A DNA stretch of 18,615 nt from an uncultured bacterium (GCA_905215045.1 CAJMOO010000036.1:1-18615); one strand, 5' to 3'; positions 7,545-15,729 are shown, counted from the stretch's first letter. Program-made: numbers and translations. Notes: generated by a model from the letters alone, not told the origin.

Positions 7545-9201
7545 TTATATTTCTCCTCTTTTTGTTACAATACATATCCTGATCGGCCTCATATTTCCAA
7601 TCACTGATCTTCTTTTGTTTTCCTTCTGTATCTTTTAAGAAACTTACCCCTCTTGCAATTGAAAGATAATATCTGTTATTTCTATTATACTTTATGATTT
7701 CATGATCCATTTGTTTCAATAATTCATCCATATTCTCTATTGAATCAAAAATAAGCACACAAAATTCATCCCCGCCGATCCTGTAACATTTTCCATATGT
7801 TGCAAATACATTTTTTATACATAGCGCCGCAGAAATAATCAGTTCGTCCCCTGCATTATGTCCATAAAGATCGTTTGTATTTTTTAATCCATCTACATCC
7901 ATAAAGATCAATGCAGCATTATCGTAATCTTGTGCGTGATCCTCAATGTCTTGAAGCTGTTCCTCGAATGCAGTCCTGTTATTAATACCTGTCATACGAT
8001 CTTCTTTTAGAAGTCTTTCATAAACTTCAAGCTCAGATCTTGTTTTCGCCTGTTCAACAAGATTTACAAAAATACTAGTTAATAACAACTGTTCAAAGAT
8101 CAAAACACCCACTTCAAAAATGGTTCCATAAAAAGGAATCTCAAGTTTCCAGTACATGCATAATGATAATACCCCTGCAACGGCCATGATCCCAAAGGCA
8201 TTCATAATGATCTTAAGTTCGCTATCTTTTGTTCTTCGGTATTCTTTTATCATGAGAACAACAATGGTTATTACAGCAACAAACAAGAGCACATGTGTTA
8301 CGAACAGCATCTGGACCATATGGATTTTCAGACATTTGTTTAAAATTCCCTGAATCAACGCGTTCGCATAAAATAACAGATTGATCATATCTAAGACTTT
8401 ATATTTTTCAAAATCCAGTGTGTTTTTTACAAAATGAACCATCGGTACTGACATCAGCATAAATGCATAAAAAGAAATCATTCCTGTCAGTGCCGGAAAT
8501 GATGTATATTCCTGTGCTAATGCTGAATCTGACAAAAACCAGATTCCACTTAGTGCCAGAAATGCTGCTATGTTTAAGAATCTGGCGCTGTTTAATTTAA
8601 AATGCTTCAGATAAATTCCAGTGATCAACGCTACAAAACTTAAGAAAAACATGATCGCGATCATCACGATACCGACTATTTCCTGTTGAACATGAAATCC
8701 CATAACTACATCTCCACGTCCAACTAAAATATCATCAAGCTGATAACTTCCGTTACTTCCGTTCTGATATATGATCTTGATAACGGTTCCCTTTTTCCCA
8801 TGTTCTGGGATTCTCGCATCGCAGCTTAATTTAGATTTCATTTGATCATTGCGATGAAAATTAGAATCACTGTATCGATAGATCAACTGATCTCCAGCAT
8901 AAATTCTGACAGAATATTTTGCTGCCTTTGTTGTCATCAGATATCCTTTGTATTTCTGGGCAATCGTATCATTATATAGTACAAGTTTTCCTTGCGGATC
9001 TGCCTTTATCTTCTGATTTAGATCTACTTGCACTTTTTTATTATCTTGTATTCGATACCACCCTGTTGTCTCTGTTAATTTTCCTTTTGTATTCTTTACC
9101 TCTTTTTTTATGATCCCTATGCAGAGTAACGTCATGACAACGATCACACAACAGAGTAATATTCCTTCTGTTAACTGAATTAATCTTTTCTTTTTATCCA
9201 T
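7531..9201 (-). CDS. 7TM-receptor diguanylate cyclase (intact GGDEF)
   Basis: This 556-residue protein has a membrane anchor (about 12-31), an extracellular beta-rich domain (about 32-172) resembling the jelly-roll sensor of 7TMR-DISM receptors, about seven transmembrane helices (175-383) and a C-terminal GGDEF domain (about 398-550). The catalytic loop is RIGGDEF (474-480), with the magnesium motif FMDVDGLKNTND (433-444), so it should make c-di-GMP from two GTP. The RxxD inhibitory site expected five residues before GGDEF is absent, suggesting little product inhibition. The start has a GAGAAGGA ribosome site seven bases upstream and a promoter 30-60 bp upstream. It forms a two-gene operon with the phosphodiesterase, so one transcript makes opposing enzymes. 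Extracellular ligand unknown; the sensor class is a fold-level guess. Confidence 0.92.
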   Translation of the reverse strand: MDKKKRLIQLTEGILLCCVIVVMTLLCIGIIKKEVKNTKGKLTETTGWYRIQDNKKVQVDLNQKIKADPQGKLVLYNDTIAQKYKGYLMTTKAAKYSVRIYAGDQLIYRYSDSNFHRNDQMKSKLSCDARIPEHGKKGTVIKIIYQNGSNGSYQLDDILVGRGDVVMGFHVQQEIVGIVMIAIMFFLSFVALITGIYLKHFKLNSARFLNIAAFLALSGIWFLSDSALAQEYTSFPALTGMISFYAFMLMSVPMVHFVKNTLDFEKYKVLDMINLLFYANALIQGILNKCLKIHMVQMLFVTHVLLFVAVITIVVLMIKEYRRTKDSELKIIMNAFGIMAVAGVLSLCMYWKLEIPFYGTIFEVGVLIFEQLLLTSIFVNLVEQAKTRSELEVYERLLKEDRMTGINNRTAFEEQLQDIEDHAQDYDNAALIFMDVDGLKNTNDLYGHNAGDELIISAALCIKNVFATYGKCYRIGGDEFCVLIFDSIENMDELLKQMDHEIIKYNRNNRYYLSIARGVSFLKDTEGKQKKISDWKYEADQDMYCNKKRRNINDRL

Positions 9202-9237
9202 ATATTTTCCTTCTCTTTTTAGATTTCCAATATACTC

Positions 9238-9266
9238 ATTATAAAGAAAAAAATGACCTCTGGCAA
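9238..9266 (-). promoter_or_regulatory. Promoter of the c-di-GMP operon
   Basis: On the minus strand TTGCCA (9261-9266), a 17-bp spacer and TATAAT (9238-9243) form a good sigma-A promoter, 37 bp before the cyclase start. The -35 box and spacer lie inside the terminator hairpin of the preceding methyltransferase gene. Confidence 0.7.
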
Positions 9267-9295
9267 TCTATTTAGAGATTATCCTGAGGTCATTT
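9251..9295 (-). terminator. Intrinsic terminator of the AGCS-methyltransferase operon
   Basis: AAATGACCTC (9251-9260) pairs perfectly with GAGGTCATTT (9286-9295). An inner stem AATCT/AGATT (9265-9269, 9276-9280) extends it. On the minus strand the stem runs into seven Ts. It starts about 20 bases past the methyltransferase stop. Confidence 0.85.
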
Positions 9296-9316
9296 TTATG
9301 ATTTCATTTTTTTCAG

Positions 9317-10276
9317 TTATTTTTGTTCTTCAGAAAACCGTTTTTTGGCTTTTACGACTTCCTCTACATGTTTTGCTACGGTTGTACAACATCCTCCAAC
9401 TGCACTTGCTCCAGATTTCATATAATTGTATGCGTGTTGTTCAAATGACAGGGCTGACTGTTTGCCAAACCAGACTTTCTTCACTGCATCGTACTCTTCC
9501 CCGCTGTTTGGGTAAACTCCGATCGGAATATCACAATTTTCTTTGATCTTATGGATCAATCCTGTGATATATTCTGGTTTTGTACAGTTGACACCGATCA
9601 TTTTTAAATGGGGATATCCTTTTGCAAATATTGTTGCACATTCTGCGATCGGTGTTCCTTCGCAGATGATATTTTTACTTAGACATGAGAAACTGATCCA
9701 GTAATCATATCCATATTCTTCAGCAATTTCTGCCTCAACTTTAGCTTCTTTTAGAGATGGTACTGTTTCAAATAAAATGATATCTGCTCCTGCTTCATGT
9801 AACAGTTCGACTCTTCTTTTGTGAAATTCCTTTAATTGTTCATCTGTAATACCATAATTTCCACGGTATTCGGACCCATCTGCTAAATATGCTCCATATG
9901 GTCCTGCTGCACCTAGACACAGTGGCCACGCTCTTCCAGCTTCACGTCCTTCTTCTTCCCACCATTCATCTCTTGCTTCACAAAAAATCTTAACAGCACT
10001 GCGTATCAAATTTTCTGCTTCTTCTAACGTATATCCATTTTCCATAAGTCCTGGAATGGATGCCTGATAGCTGCATGTGATCCCACAGTCTGCTCCTGCT
10101 TTGAAGTAATTTTTGTGAACCTGTTTGATCAGTTCTGGCTGTTCCGCTAAGATCTTAGCTGTCCATAACTTGGAATTCAGGGAAACTCCCCTATTTTCCA
10201 GTGGTGTGGACATAGAGCCATCAATGACCATGATCTTATTTTCTTTGATGATGTTTTCAATAGAATTCTTCATCAT
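9317..10276 (-). CDS. mmuM: Homocysteine S-methyltransferase (MmuM-like)
   Basis: This 319-residue barrel enzyme of the Pfam homocysteine methyltransferase family transfers a methyl group, typically from S-methylmethionine or S-adenosylmethionine, to homocysteine to give methionine. The three zinc-binding cysteines are visible: C231 in GVNCTKP and C296/C297 in GGCCTT. The N-terminal DGSMSTPLE (19-27) matches the family's DGG.GT.LE strand, and length fits E. coli MmuM (about 310). There is no cobalamin- or folate-binding domain, so it is not a full MetH. The start ATG overlaps the stop of the upstream AGCS transporter, with GGAG eight bases before it, so both are co-translated. The pairing suggests import and use of a methylated sulfur amino acid. 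The family is certain; the donor is inferred. Confidence 0.88.
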   Translation of the reverse strand: MMKNSIENIIKENKIMVIDGSMSTPLENRGVSLNSKLWTAKILAEQPELIKQVHKNYFKAGADCGITCSYQASIPGLMENGYTLEEAENLIRSAVKIFCEARDEWWEEEGREAGRAWPLCLGAAGPYGAYLADGSEYRGNYGITDEQLKEFHKRRVELLHEAGADIILFETVPSLKEAKVEAEIAEEYGYDYWISFSCLSKNIICEGTPIAECATIFAKGYPHLKMIGVNCTKPEYITGLIHKIKENCDIPIGVYPNSGEEYDAVKKVWFGKQSALSFEQHAYNYMKSGASAVGGCCTTVAKHVEEVVKAKKRFSEEQK

Positions 10277-11712
10277 AAAACATCTCCTTTTTCTTCGACT
10301 GTTTCATAAGATACTTTTTCTGGATATTCTCCTCTTTTTAATGCTGGAATAAAACGATCCCAAAAATCATTATATAGTCGCATGATTTCTTTTCGTTTGC
10401 TGTAAATAAAGATCAATGTGACAATGACATAAACTGCATTTAACAAGTCAGTTGCCGCCCATAAAAGATCGGCTTTGATATTATAAAATAATAAACATGG
10501 AAGCATGTAATATACCATATAAATTGGTGTTGCGATCTTATTTGCATTGGAATCCCCAAATGCATAATTTACAGATTTGGCACAAGAATAATACATTCCA
10601 ATGATCGTTGTCCATGCAAAGACTGTGATCGCCAGGGATAAGAAATATCCTCCAATATTTCCGTATGCCACCTTAAATGCTACCGTTGTAAGCTGTGCAC
10701 TGGTTACGTTTGGATAGTCAATATATGAGTTTGTAAAGATCAATGATAATGCTGTAACAGAACATACAACGATCGTATCTAAGAATACTTCTCCCCATCC
10801 CCAAGATGACTGACGAACTGGGTGGTCTGTGATCCCTGCTGCATGTGCAACGATTCCATATCCTGTTCCAGCATCGTTTGAGTATAATCCTCTGGCGATT
10901 CCGTAACGCATCGCCTCTTTCACTGTCGCTCCAGCAAATCCACCGACTCCTGCCATTGGTGTAAACGCACTCTTAAAGATCAGTGCAACGGCTCCTGGTA
11001 CTGCATTGATATTCATCAAAAGAATTCCGATTCCACCAAGGATATATAACATTGCCATAAATGGCACGATTCGTTCCATAACAGAAGAAATTCTCTTTAA
11101 TCCACCTGCGATCGTTAAGAAGCAAGTGATTCCTAATACAATGATCGCAAATAATGGTTTGATCCCAAATGCTTCTTTTAAGGAATTCACGACTGATTCT
11201 GTCTGAACACAGCATGTCCATGGTCCAAGTACAAAACAGCAGATTGCAAGAATAAATGCTCCCTTTTTCCATCCTAATGCATTTTTCATAACGAAAGAAC
11301 GGTCACACATATATTCGTCCATAGAGTTTTCATATTTCACTCGGTATCTCTGTCCAAGAATGATCTCACATGCTTTTGTAGACATTCCAAGCAGTGCAGA
11401 GATCCACATCCAGAAGATCGCTCCCGGACCTCCCATTGTGATGGCAGTTGCGACACCACCAATATTTCCAACACCGATCGTGTTTGCCATTGCCGTACAG
11501 GCTGCTGCAAATCCAGATACCGTTCCTTCTCCCTCACCTTTTCCTTTGAACATCTTTCCAAATGTATTCTGGAAATGGAATTTGATCTTTGTGATGTAAC
11601 GGAACTTAAATTTAATTGATAAATAAAGTCCTGTTCCGATCAGTGCGATTGTCATTGGCGTTCCCCACAGGAAATCTGAAATCGTCTGAATTACAAGTAA
11701 TAGTCCATTCAT
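10273..11712 (-). CDS. AGCS-family sodium:amino-acid symporter
   Basis: This 479-residue membrane protein of the alanine/glycine:cation symporter family has about ten to eleven hydrophobic helices. Family motifs are GVGNIGGVATAITMGGPGA (80-98) and RGLYSNDAGTGYG (274-286), where most members have SNEAG. It would bring a neutral amino acid in with sodium or protons. Because its stop overlaps the start of a homocysteine S-methyltransferase, the substrate may be S-methylmethionine, methionine or homocysteine instead of alanine; this is inference from context. The ribosome site AAAGGAGG is strong, but 15 bases from the ATG, which is longer than usual; no better in-frame start is seen. A MerR-type promoter and a leader hairpin lie upstream. 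Confidence 0.92.
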   Translation of the reverse strand: MNGLLLVIQTISDFLWGTPMTIALIGTGLYLSIKFKFRYITKIKFHFQNTFGKMFKGKGEGEGTVSGFAAACTAMANTIGVGNIGGVATAITMGGPGAIFWMWISALLGMSTKACEIILGQRYRVKYENSMDEYMCDRSFVMKNALGWKKGAFILAICCFVLGPWTCCVQTESVVNSLKEAFGIKPLFAIIVLGITCFLTIAGGLKRISSVMERIVPFMAMLYILGGIGILLMNINAVPGAVALIFKSAFTPMAGVGGFAGATVKEAMRYGIARGLYSNDAGTGYGIVAHAAGITDHPVRQSSWGWGEVFLDTIVVCSVTALSLIFTNSYIDYPNVTSAQLTTVAFKVAYGNIGGYFLSLAITVFAWTTIIGMYYSCAKSVNYAFGDSNANKIATPIYMVYYMLPCLLFYNIKADLLWAATDLLNAVYVIVTLIFIYSKRKEIMRLYNDFWDRFIPALKRGEYPEKVSYETVEEKGDVL

Positions 11713-11751
11713 ATATTTTTGTTTTATCCTCCTTTGTAATTTGTTGCTTTC

Positions 11752-11821
11752 ATGATAAATTCAGAAATGAAAAAAGATACAGAACCTCATTTTCTGTATC
11801 CTTCCTTATCATTTTTATCAT
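11752..11821 (-). promoter_or_regulatory. Leader of the AGCS operon with nested hairpins (possible attenuator)
   Basis: Downstream of the MerR-type promoter, an outer 8-bp stem (11752-11759 with 11814-11821, ATGATAAA/TTTATCAT) encloses the terminator hairpin at 11776-11800. Transcripts starting at the promoter would have to pass this structure to reach the symporter gene. No known riboswitch or T-box motif is recognised. Confidence 0.4.
11770..11800 (-). terminator. Intrinsic terminator or attenuator between merR and the AGCS gene
   Basis: A perfect 9-bp stem (GATACAGAA 11776-11784, TTCTGTATC 11792-11800) with a 7-base loop is followed on the minus strand by six Ts (11770-11775). It may end merR transcripts, but it lies downstream of the only good promoter for the symporter operon. 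Confidence 0.75.
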
Positions 11822-11826
11822 AATTT

Positions 11827-11857
11827 ATGTTAAACCTTATTGTAAGAATAAGGTTAA
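11827..11857 (-). promoter_or_regulatory. MerR-type promoter with 19-bp spacer and central dyad
   Basis: On the minus strand TTAACC (11852-11857) and TAACAT (11827-11832) are separated by exactly 19 bp. The spacer and flank are filled by a perfect dyad, AACCTTATT and AATAAGGTT with five bases between (11833-11855). MerR activators bind such dyads and untwist over-long spacers. It lies between the merR-family gene and the symporter gene. Confidence 0.78.
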
Positions 11858-11865
11858 GCTATTTC

Positions 11866-12663
11866 CTAGTTTTTTTCTAGTAAAATCTGTATTTCATAAT
11901 TGGCATGAGCATAATTATCAAGATTATCCTCATATTCCATCGCAAGCATCAGTTCTGGCTTTGCCTTTCCCTGAAAATAACTGATGATCCTTTGAGGATT
12001 CCATGCCTCTTCTAAGATTCTTTCCCGAAAGCACAGATAATCTCCTTCTGGGAGCTTTAAGATATTTGGTGCATCTTTTACTTTCTCATTTAAGTAAATA
12101 AAATAGTAATCCGGCCGGAATTTCTGCTTACAAAATGCATCGTATGAAATCTTATAGCCATACTGTCTTAGATACATCGCATTATCAATTCCCTGCTCAC
12201 TTTTTTCCTTCGCAAGACGGATCTCCATGTCTGCCAGGAGATCTCTTTTATAGCATGGAACCTGCAGATAATATCGTTCTTTTAAATGCATGACACATGG
12301 TGCATCTTCATTTCGCTCCATATAGGTAAAATAATCTTTGTACCAGTCAACCATCTCGATCTGATGACGGATCTTTTTTTCTTCTTCTTCTAAGACTTTC
12401 TTCTGCTGGTCAAGAAATGGAAGTAACCGCTCGACTTTCTTACTAAGCATGACTTCTTTGATATCATCAAGCGGCATTCCAAGACTTTGTAAATATTTGA
12501 TCCTGTCGATAAAATGAAATTGTTCATATGCATAATAACGATATCCGATTCTTGGATCGATCTTTATCGGTTTCACGAGTCCGATCTTATCGTAAAACCG
12601 CAAAGTCTGGGTTGTAATTCCCATCAGACTTGCCGTCTCACCGATTCGGTAGTATTCTTTCAT
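11866..12663 (-). CDS. MerR-family regulator with effector-binding C-terminal domain
   Basis: This 265-residue protein has an N-terminal winged helix (4-72) with the MerR signature RIGETASLMGITTQTLRFYD (6-25) and GYRYY (40-44). A dimerisation coiled coil covers about 76-108, and a C-terminal domain of about 150 residues resembles the GyrI-like ligand domain of BmrR/BltR regulators. There is no metal-binding cysteine pair at the end of the coiled coil, so a small organic ligand is likelier than a metal. It is 154 bp upstream of the AGCS symporter gene, and a MerR-type operator-promoter lies in that gap, so it probably activates the transporter-methyltransferase operon. It follows the dehydratase-activator gene by 55 bp on the same strand; its ribosome site is weak (AGAGTGA). 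Ligand unknown. Confidence 0.9.
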   Translation of the reverse strand: MKEYYRIGETASLMGITTQTLRFYDKIGLVKPIKIDPRIGYRYYAYEQFHFIDRIKYLQSLGMPLDDIKEVMLSKKVERLLPFLDQQKKVLEEEEKKIRHQIEMVDWYKDYFTYMERNEDAPCVMHLKERYYLQVPCYKRDLLADMEIRLAKEKSEQGIDNAMYLRQYGYKISYDAFCKQKFRPDYYFIYLNEKVKDAPNILKLPEGDYLCFRERILEEAWNPQRIISYFQGKAKPELMLAMEYEDNLDNYAHANYEIQILLEKN

Positions 12664-12718
12664 CTATGATTCACTCTTTTCTCTCAAAGCTATTTTTCTT
12701 TATCATAGCATACTTTTG

Positions 12719-14377
12719 TTACTTCTGAACCATATCCATTGCAAATAAGGCTGCTCCAAGTGCCCCGCATAACTGAGCTTTATCACTGATCACAAGAGTT
12801 GTTCCAAGTTTTTCTTCCAGTGTCTTTACCAGACCTTTATTCTTAGATACACCACCTGTCATCATATAGCGTTCTTCTCCTCCAACTCGTTTTGCAAGAG
12901 CTGCTGTTTTGGATGCAACGGCTTTATTTAATCCGTGAACAATGTCATCGGTTTCTTTGTTCTGCGCGATCAAGGATACGACTTCTGATTCTGCAAATAC
13001 CGTGCACATACTGGAGATTGTGATATCTTCTTTGTATGTAAGTCCTGCTTCACTCATCTGGTCCAGATCCATTTCCATTGTTCTCGCCATCATCTCTAAA
13101 AATCGTCCGGTTCCAGCTGCACATTTATCATTCATAACAAAGTTTGCAACCGCTCCATTTTCGTCAAGACGAATGACCTTGCTGTCCTGTCCACCGATAT
13201 CAATGACCGTTCTCACTTCTGGATTTAAGAAATGTGCTCCTCTTGCATGGCATGTGATCTCTGTGATACTTTTATCTCCATCGGTGATTGCCGTTCTTCC
13301 ATATCCTGTTGTTACCATAGCATCGATATCTTCTCTCTGAAGTTTTGCCTGTTTTAGGGCCTCTTCCAAAGCTCGTTCTGCTCCCATCGCTGCTCCAGCA
13401 CCTGTTGGCAGAATGATTCCTGTCACGATTTCTCCATCTTTATTCAAAATAACAACGTCTGTACTTGTAGATCCGCTGTCGATTCCTGCAAAATATCCTT
13501 TTCCCATTTTCTTCTCACCACTTTCTAAATTGTCCATATTCATGCTTTCTGCAAATGCTTCTAATCTTGTCAGTAACTGTCCGCTGCTCTGCACTGTATA
13601 GTCTGACTCGATCTTTAATAATGGCACTGTAATGTTTTGTTTTACCTGTGCATACTCAAAACTGTAGAAATCACAAAATTTGACCGTATGGTAAATGATC
13701 CCTTTTAAGTTTGGATCATTATACAAACGTTTTCTTCCGCTGTTATCCATCATACGCATACAAGGTGTCTGTCCTAAAAGTTCTGCTGCATACCATTCCA
13801 TTAATTCATTAAAATCATCTGTCTTTGGTGGCTTTACTTCACCGACGCTTCGGTTATTGACACAAGTATCATTCTCCACTGAATATGGCATGGATTCTTT
13901 GACCATTTCATATAATTCATTTCCCATTCTTGCCCCAAGAACACTGATATATGGTTCTTTCTGCTTTTCTGGTTCTTTAAATGCTTCAACAAATTTCTTT
14001 TGATCAAATTCAGATCCTTTGTAGGCTCCATAGGCTCTTGCAAGTCCTTTTAACTGTAAAACAGTTCGTTCCCTGCTGCATTCTCCGTCACAGTGCAGCA
14101 TATCGATCATATATAAAAAATCAAGTTTTCCACTGTCTTCCAGAATATCATAGACACTTCGGATCGTATCACAGCAGTTTACTAAAACCAGTTCTTTTAC
14201 TTTCCCAGTCATAACTGCTTCTAAGACAGCTTTTCCAAATCCACAGATATTTGGATGTGCGATCTGATCTGCGAGATCAAATCCTTCCGGCATCTGGTTT
14301 AAATTCTCACATTCCCCGCCAAATGCCTGCAATAATTCAATTGGTGTATATTTACAAACGTAATATGTCTTACTCAT
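12719..14377 (-). CDS. Fusion of 2-hydroxyacyl-CoA dehydratase-family subunit and its ATP-dependent activator
   Basis: The protein has two modules. Residues about 1-280 form an HgdB-type subunit: TPIELLQAFGGE near the start, NCCD (68-71), HCDGEC (95-100), PCMRM (205-209), GIIYHTVKFCDFYSFEY (226-242) and SSGQLLTRLEAF (264-275). Residues about 295-550 form an HgdC/BadF-type ASKHA ATPase: GIDSGSTSTDVV (298-309), DIGGQDSK (393-400), TGGVSKN (507-513), and C419 (KCAAGTG) and C458 (SSMCTVF) for the subunit-bridging 4Fe-4S cluster. Activators of this kind use ATP to push a low-potential electron into the dehydratase; they are normally separate proteins. The start is ATG 14377 with GGAAGGTGG before it; an upstream TTG would add ten residues but lacks such a site. 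The start overlaps the partner gene's stop by 8 bp. Substrate unknown. Confidence 0.88.
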   Translation of the reverse strand: MSKTYYVCKYTPIELLQAFGGECENLNQMPEGFDLADQIAHPNICGFGKAVLEAVMTGKVKELVLVNCCDTIRSVYDILEDSGKLDFLYMIDMLHCDGECSRERTVLQLKGLARAYGAYKGSEFDQKKFVEAFKEPEKQKEPYISVLGARMGNELYEMVKESMPYSVENDTCVNNRSVGEVKPPKTDDFNELMEWYAAELLGQTPCMRMMDNSGRKRLYNDPNLKGIIYHTVKFCDFYSFEYAQVKQNITVPLLKIESDYTVQSSGQLLTRLEAFAESMNMDNLESGEKKMGKGYFAGIDSGSTSTDVVILNKDGEIVTGIILPTGAGAAMGAERALEEALKQAKLQREDIDAMVTTGYGRTAITDGDKSITEITCHARGAHFLNPEVRTVIDIGGQDSKVIRLDENGAVANFVMNDKCAAGTGRFLEMMARTMEMDLDQMSEAGLTYKEDITISSMCTVFAESEVVSLIAQNKETDDIVHGLNKAVASKTAALAKRVGGEERYMMTGGVSKNKGLVKTLEEKLGTTLVISDKAQLCGALGAALFAMDMVQK

Positions 14378-15656
14378 CTTGTCCACCTTCCATTTCTTCA
14401 GCTCCAAGCATCTCTAAAAATGCTCCTAGTCTTGTTGAAGTCTGTCCTTCTCCGCCGTGGCTTCGGTCACATCCATCTCCATCTAATAACAGCATTGGAA
14501 TTCCTGCTTCTTCAAACTTCTTCTTGGCAAGCTGTGCTGCTCCAAGTGTATGTTTACATCCCCAGTGTCCAAACCAGACAGCTCCATCTGCTTTCACATC
14601 TTTTGCATGGCGGATTCCGGCTTCAATTCTTCTTACCGCACTTCCATTTAATCCATGATAGACCATTCTTCTCGCCATCGCATCGTATGGATCTTCTGGA
14701 TCAAAATCAGGTTCGAATGTACGACTTAACTCGCATCCTGCGATCTGTGCATTCTCATTAAATGCCAGTGCTTCCTGTACTGCACCTGACCAGAATGGGA
14801 TCGTGTGCATCCAGTAGATATTCTTTCCTTTTTTCTTTGGTGCTTTTTCGATATCTTTTAATAACTGATCCACATATTTCTCTTCTTCTTTTGTTCCCAA
14901 CAAAATATTATTTGTCATTCCTGCAAAAAGCGGTGTGACAAGATCTGTTTTGATATCTTTATCTGCGGATTTTTTCTGACATTCAATGAACTTATCCATC
15001 GTACGTTTGCTTCGTCTCATTCGTTCTTTTAGTCCATCTTCTGTAATCGTCTTTCCAGTACATTTTTCTAAAAATACTTTCAGATCTCTGATCTGATCTG
15101 CGACATATTTGACGTTATCTTCATTTTGCTGCATCGGTACATCAATCGCAAATGCTGGTACATCATATAGTTTTGCTAATGTTTTGAATGTTAGTAAATT
15201 TGCATCGCAAGTAAGGTTTGTGTATACGATACATTTGGGCTTTGGAAGGATCTTCTTCTGTGCCGCTCCCAAAAATGTCTTATGATAGCTGCATAGTGTT
15301 TCTGAAATTCCTGTGTTCTCTGCCTGCTGTAAAAATGCTCGTTCTGCATTTGATGCGGAAAGATAGCAGGAAAATGCTTCTACATTATATGGATGTAATC
15401 CTGCTTCGTGTAAGATCTCACATGGTGTAAAGATACTGACGATCGCACATTCCTGAGGATTCTTAAGTGGCATCAGCATCGTGTTCATCATCAGATGCGC
15501 AAGATATCTATCTGCTGGCAGTAATCGTTTGTCTGGTGTAAATTTATATTTTAAGTTCTGAGCTTCCCATCCAAGTTTTAATAATACTCTTGCTCTGTCT
15601 GGATTTGTATTTGCCCATTTCTCGATATATTTTCCGTATGTCTCTATGATCTGCAT
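14370..15656 (-). CDS. 2-hydroxyacyl-CoA dehydratase-family (HgdB-like) iron-sulfur subunit
   Basis: This 428-residue protein carries the family's conserved cysteine contexts: TPCE (C79), ETLCSYHK (C122), TNLTCD (C150), GHWGCKHT (C367) and DGDGCDRSHGGEGQT (C396). It also has the closing TRLGAFLEML helix. Family members hold a 4Fe-4S or double-cubane cluster and perform ATP-driven radical dehydration or reduction of CoA thioesters or other hard-to-reduce compounds. Its partner is the fused subunit-activator downstream, overlapping by 8 bp. The ATG at 15656 is chosen because AAAGGA lies 14 bases upstream; the longer frame begins at a TTG inside the operator palindrome. A promoter and a 16-bp palindrome precede it. 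There is no CoA-transferase, CoA-ligase or acyl-CoA dehydrogenase nearby, so the reaction cannot be named. Confidence 0.88.
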   Translation of the reverse strand: MQIIETYGKYIEKWANTNPDRARVLLKLGWEAQNLKYKFTPDKRLLPADRYLAHLMMNTMLMPLKNPQECAIVSIFTPCEILHEAGLHPYNVEAFSCYLSASNAERAFLQQAENTGISETLCSYHKTFLGAAQKKILPKPKCIVYTNLTCDANLLTFKTLAKLYDVPAFAIDVPMQQNEDNVKYVADQIRDLKVFLEKCTGKTITEDGLKERMRRSKRTMDKFIECQKKSADKDIKTDLVTPLFAGMTNNILLGTKEEEKYVDQLLKDIEKAPKKKGKNIYWMHTIPFWSGAVQEALAFNENAQIAGCELSRTFEPDFDPEDPYDAMARRMVYHGLNGSAVRRIEAGIRHAKDVKADGAVWFGHWGCKHTLGAAQLAKKKFEEAGIPMLLLDGDGCDRSHGGEGQTSTRLGAFLEMLGAEEMEGGQDE

Positions 15657-15676
15657 ATTTATTTCACATCCTTTTT

Positions 15677-15692
15677 TTGTTCTAAAGAACAA
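15677..15692 (-). promoter_or_regulatory. 16-bp perfect palindrome, probable operator of the dehydratase genes
   Basis: TTGTTCTAAAGAACAA is its own reverse complement apart from the central AA/TT. It begins at the last base of the -10 box and covers the transcription start, the place where a repressor would act. The binding regulator is not identifiable here. Confidence 0.6.
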
Positions 15693-15720
15693 TATTACTT
15701 GTTATTTTTCAAAAAATCAA
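15692..15720 (-). promoter_or_regulatory. Promoter of the dehydratase operon
   Basis: On the minus strand TTGATT (15715-15720), a 17-bp spacer and TAATAT (15692-15697) form a reasonable sigma-A promoter 36 bp before the dehydratase ATG. Confidence 0.6.
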
Positions 15721-15729
15721 CGATTAAAT

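Noticed and set aside
9253..9546. Plus-strand 97-codon frame across the terminator and the methyltransferase 3' end.
   Set aside because: It begins inside the terminator hairpin and then runs antisense to conserved zinc-site codons; no ribosome site.
11713..11865. Possible SAM, T-box or other known riboswitch before the symporter-methyltransferase operon, as expected for sulfur amino acid genes.
   Set aside because: Only a simple terminator hairpin, an outer stem and a MerR-type dyad are seen; none of the conserved riboswitch core motifs was recognised.
14251..14658. Plus-strand open frame of 135 codons opposite the dehydratase genes.
   Set aside because: It has no ribosome site, its composition is that of an antisense shadow, and it spans the junction of two well-supported minus-strand genes.
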